From NCBI RefSeq assembly GCF_902859735.1, contig NZ_CADIJY010000005.1:434001-498000 (forward strand): DNA of 64,000 nt. Reading direction: 5' to 3'. Positions 1 through 8,655 of this stretch are shown here, in pieces (position 1 is the stretch's first letter; every line of letters starts with the position of its first letter). Below the pieces are notes generated by a model, which was not told where the DNA came from, ran no database searches, and worked only from the letters and a program-made list of their open reading frames with translations. Made by a program: the position numbers and the translations under genes. Origin of the DNA: Achromobacter aegrifaciens. Its GTDB lineage: Bacteria; Pseudomonadota; Gammaproteobacteria; Burkholderiales; Burkholderiaceae_B.

Positions 1-2
1 TG

Positions 3-1046
3 GGCCACAGCGCCCCGGAAATGCAGAAAGCCCTGCTTGACCAGTCCAAGCTGCTGATGAACCCCTCGCCGGCGTTCTACAACCTGCCCTCCATCGAACT
101 GGCCGAGCGCCTCACCGGCGCCTCGGTCTTCGACCGCGTCTTCTTCGCCAACAGCGGCGGCGAAGCCAACGAAGGCGCCATCAAGCTGGCGCGCAAATGG
201 GGCCAGGTGAACAAGAACGGCGCCTACAAGATCATCACCATGAACCACGGCTTCCACGGCCGCACGCTGGCCACCATGTCCGCGTCCGGCAAGCCGGGCT
301 GGGACAAGATGTTCGCCCCGCAGGTCGAAGGCTTCCCCAAGGCCGAAATCAACGACCTGGAATCCGTGCGCAAGCTGATCGACGACCAAACCGTCGCCAT
401 CATGCTCGAACCCGTCCAAGGCGAAGCCGGCGTCATCCCGGCCACCAAGGAATTCATGCAAGGCCTGCGCAAGCTGGCCGACGAGCACAAGCTCTTGTTC
501 ATCGTTGATGAAGTGCAGACGGGCATGGGGCGTACGGGCACCATGTTCGCTTACCAGCAATCGGATGTCGTGCCGGACATCATGACGCTGGCCAAGGGTA
601 TTGGCGGCGGCGTGCCGCTGGCTGCATTGCTGGCTCGTCAGGAAGTGTGCGTGTTCTCGCATGGTGACCAGGGTGGTACGTACAACGGCAATCCGTTGAT
701 GGCTGCTGTTGGCGTCGCTGTGTTTGATGCTCTGGCTGCGCCGGGGTTCATGGAATCGGTCAATGCTCGCGCTAAGCAGCTGTCCGAAGGCCTGCTGGCT
801 CTGTCGGCCAAGTGGGGCATGAAGGGTGAGCGTGGCATGGGTCTGCTGCGTGCGTTGGTGATGGATCGTGATGATGGTCCTGCCATCGTTGAAGCTGCGC
901 GGAATCTGGCGCCTAACGGCTTGCTGCTGAATGCGCCGCGCGGAAACCTGCTGCGCTTCATGCCGGCCTTGAATGTGACGGCTGAGGAAATCGATACGAT
1001 GCTGGCGCAGTTGGATGGCTTGATTGCGCAGGTGCGCAAGGCGTAA
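3..1046 (+). CDS. argD: Acetylornithine aminotransferase-like PLP enzyme, 5' partial
   Basis: The frame is open from base 3 (G-H-S-A-P-E-M), so the Met codon at 21 is internal and the true start lies outside the window. It is a class III PLP aminotransferase; the acetylornithine/succinyldiaminopimelate branch converts N-acetylglutamate semialdehyde plus glutamate to N-acetylornithine in arginine synthesis. Counting from the Met at 21, the cofactor motif IVDEVQTGMGRTG lies at about 161-173 and the Schiff-base lysine is K192 in TLAKGIGGG. A terminator 30 bases after the stop ends the transcript. From about base 480 the codons shift toward T-ending forms compared with the first third of the gene. 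Related class III enzymes (ornithine or GABA transaminase) remain possible because the N terminus is missing. Confidence 0.85.
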   Translation, partial: GHSAPEMQKALLDQSKLLMNPSPAFYNLPSIELAERLTGASVFDRVFFANSGGEANEGAIKLARKWGQVNKNGAYKIITMNHGFHGRTLATMSASGKPGWDKMFAPQVEGFPKAEINDLESVRKLIDDQTVAIMLEPVQGEAGVIPATKEFMQGLRKLADEHKLLFIVDEVQTGMGRTGTMFAYQQSDVVPDIMTLAKGIGGGVPLAALLARQEVCVFSHGDQGGTYNGNPLMAAVGVAVFDALAAPGFMESVNARAKQLSEGLLALSAKWGMKGERGMGLLRALVMDRDDGPAIVEAARNLAPNGLLLNAPRGNLLRFMPALNVTAEEIDTMLAQLDGLIAQVRKA

Positions 1047-1076
1047 TTGAAGCGATACGTTAAGCAGTAACGATGA

Positions 1077-1103
1077 GGGCCGCGATTAGCGGCCCTTTTC
1101 TTT
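1077..1103 (+). terminator. Intrinsic terminator after argD
   Basis: A perfect 7-bp stem (GGGCCGC / GCGGCCC) with a 5-base loop (GATTA) is followed directly by TTTTCTTT. It lies 30 bases past the stop codon of the aminotransferase gene. Confidence 0.9.
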
Positions 1104-1111
1104 GGTATGTC

Positions 1112-1152
1112 CATGAATGCAGGACGTGGACTATCATCAACCGGCATTCATG
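1112..1152. promoter_or_regulatory. Inverted repeat upstream of the YegP-family gene
   Basis: CATGAATGC (1112-1120) and GCATTCATG (1144-1152) are perfect 9-base complements separated by 23 bases. They sit in the only intergenic space before the YegP-like gene. They could be operator half-sites or a long-loop hairpin in its leader. No regulator is assigned. Confidence 0.35.
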
Positions 1153-1207
1153 TGTGTACATCGCAGTATCGACCCATTGTTGAACTAGCCAGATATTGGA
1201 GGTTTCC

Positions 1208-1537
1208 ATGAGCGGTTACTACGAGTTGAAGCGCAGCGGCGATCAGTACATGTTCAATCTGAAAGCTGGGAATCATGAAGTCATTTTGACGAGCGAGCGG
1301 TACACCACCAAAGCTAGCGCTCAGGATGGAATTGCATCCGTTCGACAGAATTCGCCGATCGATGAGCGCTATCAGCGCAAGACGGCCACCAACGGTTCGC
1401 CTTATTTCTCGTTGAGCGCGGCGAATGGGCAGTCCATTGGACGCAGTGAAATGTATTCGAGCGCCGCGGCTCGGGACGCGGGGATTGCGTCTGTGAAGAC
1501 CAATGGGCCAAGCACTGTGGTGAAAGACAATACCTGA
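1208..1537 (+). CDS. YegP family (DUF1508) tandem-repeat protein
   Basis: A small protein of 109 residues built of two copies of the DUF1508/YegP motif. In each copy a strand-turn-strand (GDQYMFNLKAGNHEVILTSE; GSPYFSLSAANGQSIGRSE) is followed by a short helix (Y-T-x-K-A-x-A-x-D-G-I-A-S-V; Y-S-x-x-A-A-A-R-D-A-G-I-A-S-V). The function of YegP proteins is not established; they are cytosolic and often stress-associated. The ATG at 1208 is chosen because GGAGG (1198-1202) sits five bases upstream; an in-frame TTG at 1196 would place the Shine-Dalgarno inside the gene. A terminator follows. Confidence in the family is high; the role is unknown. Confidence 0.88.
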   Translation: MSGYYELKRSGDQYMFNLKAGNHEVILTSERYTTKASAQDGIASVRQNSPIDERYQRKTATNGSPYFSLSAANGQSIGRSEMYSSAAARDAGIASVKTNGPSTVVKDNT

Positions 1538-1586
1538 GTGGTTGGGGGTGTAAGCCCTGATTCACATCTATCGGTGTCGGGACTAG

Positions 1587-1613
1587 AGAGCCGCAATGTT
1601 TGCGGCTCTTGTT
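1587..1613 (+). terminator. Hairpin terminator between convergent genes
   Basis: A 10-bp perfect stem (AGAGCCGCAA / TTGCGGCTCT) with a 3-base loop is followed by a short T-containing tail (TGTT). It separates the YegP gene from the convergent Fic gene and could serve either direction. The U-tract is weak. Confidence 0.7.
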
Positions 1614-1626
1614 CCACTGGTTTGCA

Positions 1627-2994
1627 TCAGTGCGGCCGCCCGGCCTCGACCCATTGTTGGACTAGGTCCATCGACAAGCGATAGCGCGCGCAGTTGTACA
1701 CATCCAGTATGCGCAGTTCTTGCGCCAGTATCGGGCGGAATAACTGGACATCGTCTTCGGACATGCCCAGCATCGCCGTCGCGGCCTCGGCCGTTTGCTG
1801 CTCATGCAGCACCCGGCCAATCGCTTCGTTCAGTTTTTCCCGGAATCGGAATCGCACCGGATCCGGCACGCCCGCAGCGTTGAGTTGCACGGCGTACTTG
1901 CGGATCGAGCGCCGATAGGCCCAGGCGAACAGCTCCGCCGTCAGCGTCACGTCGCCGTATTCATAGACCCCCAACATGGCGTAGACGTAGTCCTGTACCT
2001 CTACGTCCAGGAAGGACAGCGGCGCGCAGTTGTAAAGCATCAGTGGAATGTTGGCCGCCAGGCGGCTGGTCCGCTTGTTACCGTCTTCGAACGGCTGAAG
2101 ATAGGCCAGGTTCACCCACAGAAAGAATGCCGCCTCGACTGGGTTCTTGATAAGCCGCGCTTTCTCCACAATCTGGTCGGACATTTCCTGCAGCAACAAG
2201 GGCGCCTGGAGCGGCACGTAAGTCGTGTCCCCGATGTTGACCACGATCTGGCGGATGCGGCCCAGGCCGTCGGTATTGGCCAATAGTTCCTCCAGCAGGA
2301 TCGCGTGAAGGTTGCCGATCACGGCGGACGTCAGGCCATGTGCGGGCACCGCATCGACCAGGAACTCCATGGCCCTCTTATGGTTGAGCAGCATCACTGC
2401 ATCCAGATCATCCCCAGCCATTCCGTGCTTGAAGAGTTCCTGCGTGGCCAACAAGGAATACCGGTTGCCCTCCAGTCGAGAGGATGACCAGGACAGGTCG
2501 AGCAGCAGCGGCTCCAGTACGCGACGCGCGTAAGTCCCGGCTGGCGACTGACCTGGCATGCGGCCTTCGTCTGCCAAGTCTTGAGCCAGCGAAGGCGGCA
2601 ACAGGGAGCTCTGGTTTGGCACATAGCTTTCCACGAAGGCGCGTTCGTATCCCACGGGCGTCCGGGCGGATAACGGCTGCCGGAGTCGGGCCAGCAGGGA
2701 TTGACCACGCTCAGACCAGATCATCCCGACGGCCTCGGACGCCGGCTCCGCCAGCCGCGTGGCAATGGTCGTCGGGAGTGTCGATGCGGTTGTTTCGTCC
2801 GCAATCCGGTAACGGGTTGCTCGACCCTGGCCCTCGCGCAGCACCAATCCGGCCTTGCGCAGGTTTTCCAATTGGCGCTTCACCGTGGACCAACTGACGC
2901 CGGTTCGGTAGGCCAGTTCGCTGGAACTCACCCAGGGCAGGTTCTCATGCTGCTGGGCGCGCAGAAACTGAAGAATGTCTTCGCGGACGGTCAT
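1627..2994 (-). CDS. Fic-domain protein with N-terminal winged helix; catalytic His replaced
   Basis: 455 residues. An N-terminal winged-helix DNA-binding domain (about 1-65, with SSSELAYRTGVSWSTVKRQL as the helix-turn-helix) precedes a Fic domain. Fic enzymes transfer AMP or another nucleotide group to protein side chains through the motif HPFx(D/E)GNGR. Here the motif reads QPFEDGNKR (300-308): the catalytic His is Gln and the second Gly is Lys. The autoinhibitory motif (S/T)xxxE(G/N) is present as S171-S-R-L-E-G-N, as in class II Fic proteins. So the protein keeps the fold and the brake but lacks the general base. It may act as a regulator, use altered chemistry or be inactive. Repeats just upstream (3015-3080) are candidate binding sites for its own winged helix. 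Confidence 0.85.
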   Translation of the reverse strand: MTVREDILQFLRAQQHENLPWVSSSELAYRTGVSWSTVKRQLENLRKAGLVLREGQGRATRYRIADETTASTLPTTIATRLAEPASEAVGMIWSERGQSLLARLRQPLSARTPVGYERAFVESYVPNQSSLLPPSLAQDLADEGRMPGQSPAGTYARRVLEPLLLDLSWSSSRLEGNRYSLLATQELFKHGMAGDDLDAVMLLNHKRAMEFLVDAVPAHGLTSAVIGNLHAILLEELLANTDGLGRIRQIVVNIGDTTYVPLQAPLLLQEMSDQIVEKARLIKNPVEAAFFLWVNLAYLQPFEDGNKRTSRLAANIPLMLYNCAPLSFLDVEVQDYVYAMLGVYEYGDVTLTAELFAWAYRRSIRKYAVQLNAAGVPDPVRFRFREKLNEAIGRVLHEQQTAEAATAMLGMSEDDVQLFRPILAQELRILDVYNCARYRLSMDLVQQWVEAGRPH

Positions 2995-3014
2995 GGCAAG
3001 AGCCGGAGATGTTA

Positions 3015-3080
3015 AATCAGCTCAATTTAGCAGTAATCAGCTCAAGAAATGAGCTGATTTGGTCTGATTTTGAGCTGATT
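3015..3080. repeat. Four-copy ATCAGCTCA / TGAGCTGAT array upstream of fic
   Basis: AATCAGCTCAA occurs at 3015-3025 and 3035-3045 (20 bases apart). Its inverse TGAGCTGATT occurs at 3050-3059 and 3071-3080 (21 bases apart). The inner two copies form a 9-bp hairpin with an AGAAA loop. Spacing near two helical turns puts all copies on one DNA face, as expected for a cooperative operator. The array lies 21-86 bases upstream of the Fic start codon. Autoregulation by the Fic winged helix is an inference. Confidence 0.75.
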
Positions 3081-3285
3081 CCCAATCCGTCCGTCCGAGG
3101 AAATCGATTGCCACGATTTCGTCATTCACCATCAACGCCAAAACGAGTGCTTCGTCGTCAACAGAGATGATTACGGCATTCTGAGGTGGTTTATCGGGGT
3201 ACGGTTGGCCCGATACGTCACCACGGTGGCCCAACTGCTGTAGCGGTGATGGAGCGCACTTGTATGCGCGCATCACTCCGCCCAT
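3037..3285 (-). CDS. Possible small hypothetical protein upstream of fic
   Basis: An 82-residue open frame reads in the same direction as fic and stops 42 bases before it. Its middle looks protein-like (NAVIISVDDEALVLALMVNDEIVAIDF), but no family is recognised. The C-terminal residues are encoded by the operator-like repeat array, which argues that part of the frame is regulatory DNA. An internal ATG at 3273 has GGAG three bases upstream; the ATG at 3285 has no clear Shine-Dalgarno. It does not carry the Fic-inhibitory motif, so it is not an evident FicA antitoxin. It may be spurious. Confidence 0.3.
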   Translation of the reverse strand: MGGVMRAYKCAPSPLQQLGHRGDVSGQPYPDKPPQNAVIISVDDEALVLALMVNDEIVAIDFLGRTDWESAQNQTKSAHFLS

Positions 3286-3362
3286 GTACCAAGCATTCAG
3301 CGAGCCGGCGGAAAATTGTAGTCTGACACCATTATTTTGTACGACACACGCCAGCGATCGCT

Positions 3363-3392
3363 AATGACCGCTTTCGGCCAAAAACGGTCATT
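3363..3392 (+). repeat. 30-bp palindromic element, left copy
   Basis: AATGACCG (3363-3370) pairs with CGGTCATT (3385-3392) around CTTTCGGCCAAAAA. A similar element (AATGNCCGCTTTCGNCC-N5-CGGTCANT) is found inverted at 10101-10130. The two copies bracket the AT-richer accessory block. The element resembles short interspersed palindromes seen in intergenic DNA of betaproteobacteria; that likeness is from memory and unchecked. Confidence 0.6.
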
Positions 3393-3455
3393 GGAGCTCG
3401 GAGTGAAGAATGTCCGACGTCAAGTTCCAATCCGGAAGTGATGTAGGATTTTTCA

Positions 3456-4451
3456 TCAGTCGTTGCCGTAGTCGGGTTCGTACTCAATCTCGACCTCTTT
3501 GGTTTCAATGAATTCCTCATTGATCCCGGCAGCATTCACCGCGGCATCCCCGACGAGTGACAGGCCGCAGGTAGGGCAAAAGAATTCAGATGGTGAAAAG
3601 CCTCTTTCTATAATTTCATAACCATAATCGGCTTCGTCCTGGTCTTCGGCTTTGTCTTCCCATGTCATGTCGCCTGCCGCCGCTCCCCAAGTCTTGCAGG
3701 AGGGGCACTCGTGACGCCAGATTTGTGAGTACAGGTAGTGAAAATCTTTGTGATCGACTGGTCGTTGCAGTGTCTGTGCCTTAAAGAGCTTGAATTTGTC
3801 GCGGCCCAGCTTCCCGCTCTCGGTCTTCTTGAACTCGGAGGAGTGATGGATCACCCGTTGTTTCGCCGCGTTGATTTCAGCCTGGCGGTGAGCCTTCAAG
3901 AGAGCTTTGGGGGCTTTGGAATCGGCCCCCAGCCACTCTTGCAGGTCCATGTCCATGCTTTTGAGGATGAGGTCTGCGGCGTTCCAAAAGTCGCCCTCCC
4001 ACGCCTCAAACGGCATGGCAGCACAGGCGGCCTCTCCTGAATGCAGCTCCGCATTCCTGCGGTCAGCCAGCTTCTTGCATCCCTCCATCACGGGCGTCGA
4101 AAAGTGCGGCACAGTATGGTTGAGTCTCGCGTAGGCCACCGAAGCATTGATGGTGCGCACCCTCGTGCTGGTGTGTATGCCGCAGGCCTCTAGAAGACTA
4201 TTGGTGTTTTCGGCTTCCACCACGAGCGAGGGGTGAATGCCCGAGAGCTGCGCCTTAGCCAGAAGCTCCAATGCGCCCGCTGCCCAAAGCTGGCACTCGG
4301 TGTCCATGCCAGATTGCTTGGCGTCCACACTGCGCTTGGCCATGAGCCTGGACTTGGCGAGCAGCGTTTCGTGAGCGACCGCAACGGGCGGCGGAAGCCT
4401 CTTGCCCTTCTTCGAGATTTTGAAGAAATCCATCTTGGTATTGCTGCTCAT
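3456..4451 (-). CDS. Zinc-ribbon protein of unknown function, coupled to TauD-like gene
   Basis: 331 residues, no family recognised. The C-terminal part carries two Cys pairs, HECPSCKTWG and FFCPTCGLSL, separated by an acidic stretch, which suggests one zinc ribbon. The very C terminus is acidic (ETKEVEIEYEPDYGND). The N-terminal half is predicted mostly helical. The start at 4451 is chosen because its ATG overlaps the stop of the upstream oxygenase gene (ATGA) and GGGAGG lies about seven bases before it. An in-frame start further upstream would run through the oxygenase gene in another frame. Tight coupling predicts that the two proteins act together. The role is unknown. Confidence 0.72.
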   Translation of the reverse strand: MSSNTKMDFFKISKKGKRLPPPVAVAHETLLAKSRLMAKRSVDAKQSGMDTECQLWAAGALELLAKAQLSGIHPSLVVEAENTNSLLEACGIHTSTRVRTINASVAYARLNHTVPHFSTPVMEGCKKLADRRNAELHSGEAACAAMPFEAWEGDFWNAADLILKSMDMDLQEWLGADSKAPKALLKAHRQAEINAAKQRVIHHSSEFKKTESGKLGRDKFKLFKAQTLQRPVDHKDFHYLYSQIWRHECPSCKTWGAAAGDMTWEDKAEDQDEADYGYEIIERGFSPSEFFCPTCGLSLVGDAAVNAAGINEEFIETKEVEIEYEPDYGND

Positions 4452-5131
4452 GTAGCGCCTCCCATGACGCTGACCCGATACAGGGTGCGATTGATATATG
4501 CGGTGGCGTCTGCTCTCCGGTGGAGCATCTTCCAGTTGTCGATCACCAGCACGGCCCCCGGTGTCCATTGATGAACGTGGGTGGGCGCCAGGGTGCGGTT
4601 CAAGAGTTGCTGCATCAGGGCCTTGGCACGCGCTGTTGTGCCATGCATGCAGCCTGGGTCAAAGCGCACAAAGGGAGCTCCCTTGACTTTGATCGTTGCG
4701 TAGAACGACTGGGCTCCTGTGCGGAACAAGAAGGGCTCTGCAAGCGCTTCCTCGTAAAGGTCTGTGGGGACCAAGGTGGAGGCGTCCAAGAGCTCGGTGT
4801 CTGCAGTTCTCGCGGGACACTCGTGCATCCCCATCACTAGGTAGCGCGCGGGCTCAACGCGATGGCTCATGTCCATGTGCCACGGCTGCTGACCAGTTCC
4901 CGACATCCGGCTCAAAGAGTGCGGGTGCGCCATGTCAGCTAGCTTTGGCGTTAGCCTATCCACGAGACGTCGGGTGCGGGTTGTAATTGGAGTCCCGAGA
5001 AATTGTCCGAGGGACAGCACAGCCTGCTCAAAGACGTCTGCATCATCCGCCATGTGTTGGGTGGCAACCCAGCCGCACTCTTTCAGCATCCTGCATTCAT
5101 TCGGGTTGAGTGGCTGATTTGTCGGTGCCAT
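4448..5131 (-). CDS. Short TauD/TfdA-like Fe(II)/2-oxoglutarate oxygenase
   Basis: 227 residues. Iron ligands of the TauD/TfdA family are visible: H85-M-D87 in QQPWHMDMSH and H204 in DNWKMLHRR. R215 lies 11 residues after H204, the spacing of the 2-oxoglutarate-binding Arg in TauD. Such enzymes hydroxylate or cleave small substrates using O2 and 2-oxoglutarate; the substrate here is unknown. It is shorter than TauD (about 280 residues). Its stop codon overlaps the start of the zinc-ribbon gene (ATGA), so the two are translationally coupled. It sits downstream of the large ATPase gene in an AT-richer block, unlike typical sulfonate-utilisation taurine genes, and no transporter adjoins it. Family call is fairly sure. 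Confidence 0.75.
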   Translation of the reverse strand: MAPTNQPLNPNECRMLKECGWVATQHMADDADVFEQAVLSLGQFLGTPITTRTRRLVDRLTPKLADMAHPHSLSRMSGTGQQPWHMDMSHRVEPARYLVMGMHECPARTADTELLDASTLVPTDLYEEALAEPFLFRTGAQSFYATIKVKGAPFVRFDPGCMHGTTARAKALMQQLLNRTLAPTHVHQWTPGAVLVIDNWKMLHRRADATAYINRTLYRVSVMGGAT

Positions 5132-5429
5132 TCGATCGGATTAGCTGCGCTTCTGTCGAGTTAAGCTGTGTTTTACCGCACTTTGACTGACGCAGATTCG
5201 CTCTGCTTTCGCTTCATACAGCGGGTTTTTGATTTGGTAGGGGGTCTTTTGGAAACAAAACCATCGTCGGTCTTGCACACGATTGCAGAGCATTTTCATA
5301 GAGATGCAAATGATTTTGCGGCTCGATTTGATGCACTTTGGGAACATGATCACTTATACACAAGATGGGGCGGGTGCCCGGCAGAATGCCAGCCAAGAAC
5401 AGCCAGAGCTGTACCAAGCGGAATAGAGT
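5132..5429. other. Intergenic stretch between ATPase stop and oxygenase start
   Basis: About 300 bases, clearly AT-richer than the surrounding chromosome. A plus-strand frame at 5168-5446 encodes a protein-like segment (LETKPSSVLHTIAEHF) but has no Shine-Dalgarno and overlaps the ATPase 3' end. It is left uncalled. The length suggests that the oxygenase pair has its own promoter, although no clear -35/-10 pair was identified. Confidence 0.4.
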
Positions 5430-8282
5430 TCAGGGCAGTTCTTTAGTTTGCTCGCGTTGAGCGACGCTAGCGAGACACTGCTCGATGAACTCAAGCTCCT
5501 GCCCAAGCTCGGCGGCGCGCTTTTCCAGAGCTTTCAACGCGGCTTGGTGCTCCTCCTGCACGTCTGCTGGCGCTTTAGCGAGCCCCGCCAACTTCCTCTG
5601 GCTTCTCTCAATTTTCTCGTTAAGTTCGGCAAGGTATTTTTGCCCGGACTCCTTCTTCCTCATCGGAAAGAGCTGGCACTCCAGAAAGCGGATGGCATCG
5701 TAGATTCTCAACACCTCACCGCTGGTTTTCGAGTGCACGAAGTTCAGGCTGCCCTCGTCGAAGGCGTGATGCTCCTGGTTCTGACCACCCCAGTTGACCA
5801 AGTCATTTTTGATGAAATTGAAGTACGACAGGTCGTAGTTAATGAAAGGCTCCACCAACGAGAAAGTATGCTCCAGGCTGACCTGCAAGTACATGCTCTT
5901 CTTAAGCTGCGACTTGTTGAAGTTGGCCGTGACTCTAACGCGGTTTTCGATGCAAAACTCAAGCACTATGGATTCGAACCAGATGCGGCAATAAAGCAAC
6001 GCCTGGCGGACGTCGAAGACCGACAACGCCAGATAGACTTTCTTCTGGAAGCCACCCGCATAATCAATCACCACAATGCCCTTATTCGTGTAGCTGAGCA
6101 CATGACTGGCGTGCTGATCGCACTGAGGGTGACGGTCCGCGATGTTGCAGAATCGCTCCCAGAAGAGGCGGTCATGGGTGGTTACTACCATTTGGATGCG
6201 GCGTAAGTAGGCATCGCTGAAGAAGAGATCGATGATGTTTGATCGATGATCTGTATCGATGGCGTTGACCACGTCATCGAACACGATGAGCGGGAAATTG
6301 TTTTTCTCAGCCATCGCCAGGAGGATCGACAAACCCAACGTTCTCAGATGCCCTTCACTGAGCACAGCAAACGCATCGAGCGATGATCCGTCTAGGTTGG
6401 TGATCTTGATCCGGTAGCTTTCAGCCTGACGTTCGAAGCGCAACGACGTGATTTGCTCATGGTCATCGTCGTGGTTGTTGATAGCTCGATAGTACTCGGC
6501 AGCTTTGGCTTCGATCCCGATGATTCGCGCTTTTTCCAGCTCCAGCTTGTAATCGAGCAAATTGCGATAGAGTGTTCGATACTCTGTCTCCAGATCCTCG
6601 AGCAGCTGGTTGAAGCGGCTGTTGTCCACTGCATCGTTCAGCAATGCCACTTTCTGCTTTACCAGGTCTGCCATCTGATCGTTGGCGACTTTGAACTCGC
6701 GTTCCGCTATTTTTTTGCCGTCGAACTGCAGCTTCAGCGATTCATCTATTTCTTTCAACTGCATCACCCGCGCGTCGAGTCGGGCTGCCTGGGCCGCTGC
6801 ATGACCGACCTCCCGACGCTTGCGCTCGCAGGCAATTAAGTAGACCTCCATCTGATCTGCACTTCGGGCGCAAAGATCCAGAAACGAGTCGAGGACGGCG
6901 GGTGCCACTTCCGAACGATCGGTAGTGGCATGGAACTTTGCAAGCACCTCATCCAACGCGCACATATTCAACGTGCAGGGAACGTCGGCATGCTCGTTGT
7001 TCTTCACCCCGCTGATTCCCGTGGCGACTTTCGAAGCCCAGAGCACAATCCGGGCGTCGTTTCGCAGCTTAGATTGTTTGAGGGACTCCAGTGCACACAG
7101 TGCTTTGATCTGCAGTCGCGCCCTCTCGAACGGTCTAACTACCACTTGATCGAGGGGAGTCAGGCATGCAGGACAGGTTTCACCGACCTGTAAATGCTCG
7201 ATTGCTTCTAATGCCTCAAAGAAGGCGCGATAATCGACGTCGCTGGCCCTCTGCAAAAATGCCGCTTCGATATTGGCTCTTCGGTGAAGCAAACGCTGAG
7301 CGACGGCACAGATGCGCTTCACCTGCTTCAGCGGGATAGCGAGCGGGGCCCTGGAGGCGCGCAGGCGCTCGGCACCACGAATGTGCATTTCTATTGTGTC
7401 TCGCAGCCGCAAGACCTTTCGTCGAACATCGAAGTCCTGGTTGGGCCTCAGCCCCAGCAGCCTACAACTCTCGGATATCGATTTTTGGAGGTCTGCCCTA
7501 TGCTTACGTCGCAGTTGGCTCAGGCTGACGCGGGTGCGTTCCAATAGGTCCAGTGCGCCGGCTCGATCCGCACGCACAAAGGCCTTAAGCGAAAAGCTTT
7601 CAGGCCGAACGAATCTAGAAATGACCTCCTGGAGCTCTTCCAAGCCGAACAAGGTGGCTAGGACATCCCTCTCTGCACTGCCAGTATCCTTGGAGCCCAA
7701 TAGCGAAAATTCTTGAAGGCGATTGCGGTCGATGAAGCAGCCCGACCAGCTGATGCTCCGTTTAACTTGTAGCCGGTCTGTTCCCATGAGCATTAGCTTG
7801 GGCTTGGTCTCTCCTCGTGCGATGTACTGAGTGACCTTGGTCTTGCGCCTGGCCGCTTCTTTGATATCGCCGGTGGTACCAATTTCCAACGCCTCGCACA
7901 GCGATGATTTGCCGCCGCCATTGGGTGCGTAGAAGATGTTTTTGAGCTTGCTGAAGCGAATGAAGGTGCCAGTGTCGTCAGGGCCAATTTCTCCGAAGCC
8001 TCGGAAACTTTTCACGCGAAGGTAGTCCAAAGTACCGAGGCCGGACGGCGGTATACGATCCAGTTCCGGCCTACTGTCGAGCACCTTTTTGAAGCGTGCG
8101 GCCATCCGTTGGTAGTTGCGACCCAGTAACTGGTCAGCTGCCACGGTGATATGTGCTTTGATATGGTCGGAATAGCGGCCCTTGTCCTGGTTGGCCTGGT
8201 ACATACACCAGAGCAACGCAAGGTATGCGTCAGTGCGCCCTTCAAGATTCTGCCTTGCAAAACTCAAAAGGTACTGGCTCAT
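5430..8282 (-). CDS. Rad50/SMC-like ATPase with zinc hook, putative defence ATPase
   Basis: 950 residues. Walker A is APNGGGKSS (119-127). The ABC signature is [10 protein letters not shown] (641-650), Walker B is FPLIVFDD (663-670, Asp replacing the usual catalytic Glu) and the H-loop is TTHD (701-704). Between the halves lies a helical arm with a C370-PA-C373 zinc hook, as in Rad50 and RloC. About 240 residues follow the ATPase core: a domain with R766-IWF-E770 and H805, then a C-terminal coiled coil (about 880-945). A 90-residue helical domain precedes the core. Strong GGAGGAGGT lies just before the ATG. ATPases of this type power many anti-phage systems; the neighbouring nuclease-like gene fits that. 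RloC-like RNase activity is only a hypothesis. Confidence 0.82.
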   Translation of the reverse strand: MSQYLLSFARQNLEGRTDAYLALLWCMYQANQDKGRYSDHIKAHITVAADQLLGRNYQRMAARFKKVLDSRPELDRIPPSGLGTLDYLRVKSFRGFGEIGPDDTGTFIRFSKLKNIFYAPNGGGKSSLCEALEIGTTGDIKEAARRKTKVTQYIARGETKPKLMLMGTDRLQVKRSISWSGCFIDRNRLQEFSLLGSKDTGSAERDVLATLFGLEELQEVISRFVRPESFSLKAFVRADRAGALDLLERTRVSLSQLRRKHRADLQKSISESCRLLGLRPNQDFDVRRKVLRLRDTIEMHIRGAERLRASRAPLAIPLKQVKRICAVAQRLLHRRANIEAAFLQRASDVDYRAFFEALEAIEHLQVGETCPACLTPLDQVVVRPFERARLQIKALCALESLKQSKLRNDARIVLWASKVATGISGVKNNEHADVPCTLNMCALDEVLAKFHATTDRSEVAPAVLDSFLDLCARSADQMEVYLIACERKRREVGHAAAQAARLDARVMQLKEIDESLKLQFDGKKIAEREFKVANDQMADLVKQKVALLNDAVDNSRFNQLLEDLETEYRTLYRNLLDYKLELEKARIIGIEAKAAEYYRAINNHDDDHEQITSLRFERQAESYRIKITNLDGSSLDAFAVLSEGHLRTLGLSILLAMAEKNNFPLIVFDDVVNAIDTDHRSNIIDLFFSDAYLRRIQMVVTTHDRLFWERFCNIADRHPQCDQHASHVLSYTNKGIVVIDYAGGFQKKVYLALSVFDVRQALLYCRIWFESIVLEFCIENRVRVTANFNKSQLKKSMYLQVSLEHTFSLVEPFINYDLSYFNFIKNDLVNWGGQNQEHHAFDEGSLNFVHSKTSGEVLRIYDAIRFLECQLFPMRKKESGQKYLAELNEKIERSQRKLAGLAKAPADVQEEHQAALKALEKRAAELGQELEFIEQCLASVAQREQTKELP

Positions 8283-8655
8283 TACACCTCCTCCGTGATG
8301 CGCATGATCGTATTCAGACTGAGAGCAGAAAACTTTTACCCCAATTCAAGTGTCGAGGCCTTCGCAATTGTTGCAATCTGCCGATCTGAATCTGGTGCGT
8401 CATCTGGTTCAGCTCGGCTTATGCACATCAAAAATCTACCGACCACGCCCCATCTCATCATAATCAAGGACACGAACACCGTAGATGCAGCCTGCAAGAG
8501 CGAAAGGGGCATACTCTGTGATGCGCGCCGGAGCGCAACGGAGGGCACCAACAGCGAAACTGTTGGCGTCAGCTTAACCAACCGGTTAGGCTGGTGACAG
8601 ATGCTTGAGCGATTGCGTTACTCACGGCGTTGCGTTTGCTGTATGAATTTAAGCC
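8283..8655. other. Intergenic stretch upstream of the ATPase gene
   Basis: 373 bases separate the nuclease-like gene from the ATPase gene, so the two probably have separate promoters. The stretch holds a 7-bp hairpin CCAACAG-CGAAA-CTGTTGG (8548-8566) and, just beyond it, an AACCGGTT palindrome (8580-8587). A minus-strand frame of 81 codons (8336-8581) is present but has no recognisable product and is not called. Confidence 0.45.

Noticed and set aside
3015-3080. CRISPR-like repeats
   Set aside because: Repeats are only 9-11 bases, two in each orientation, with no spacers of constant length; an operator fits better.
5168-5446. Plus-strand frame between ATPase and oxygenase genes
   Set aside because: No Shine-Dalgarno, no recognised family, and overlap with the ATPase 3' end; kept only as a note.
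8336-8581. 81-codon minus-strand frame upstream of the ATPase gene
   Set aside because: No recognisable product; a hairpin and palindrome lie at its 5' end, so it looks like leader or promoter DNA.
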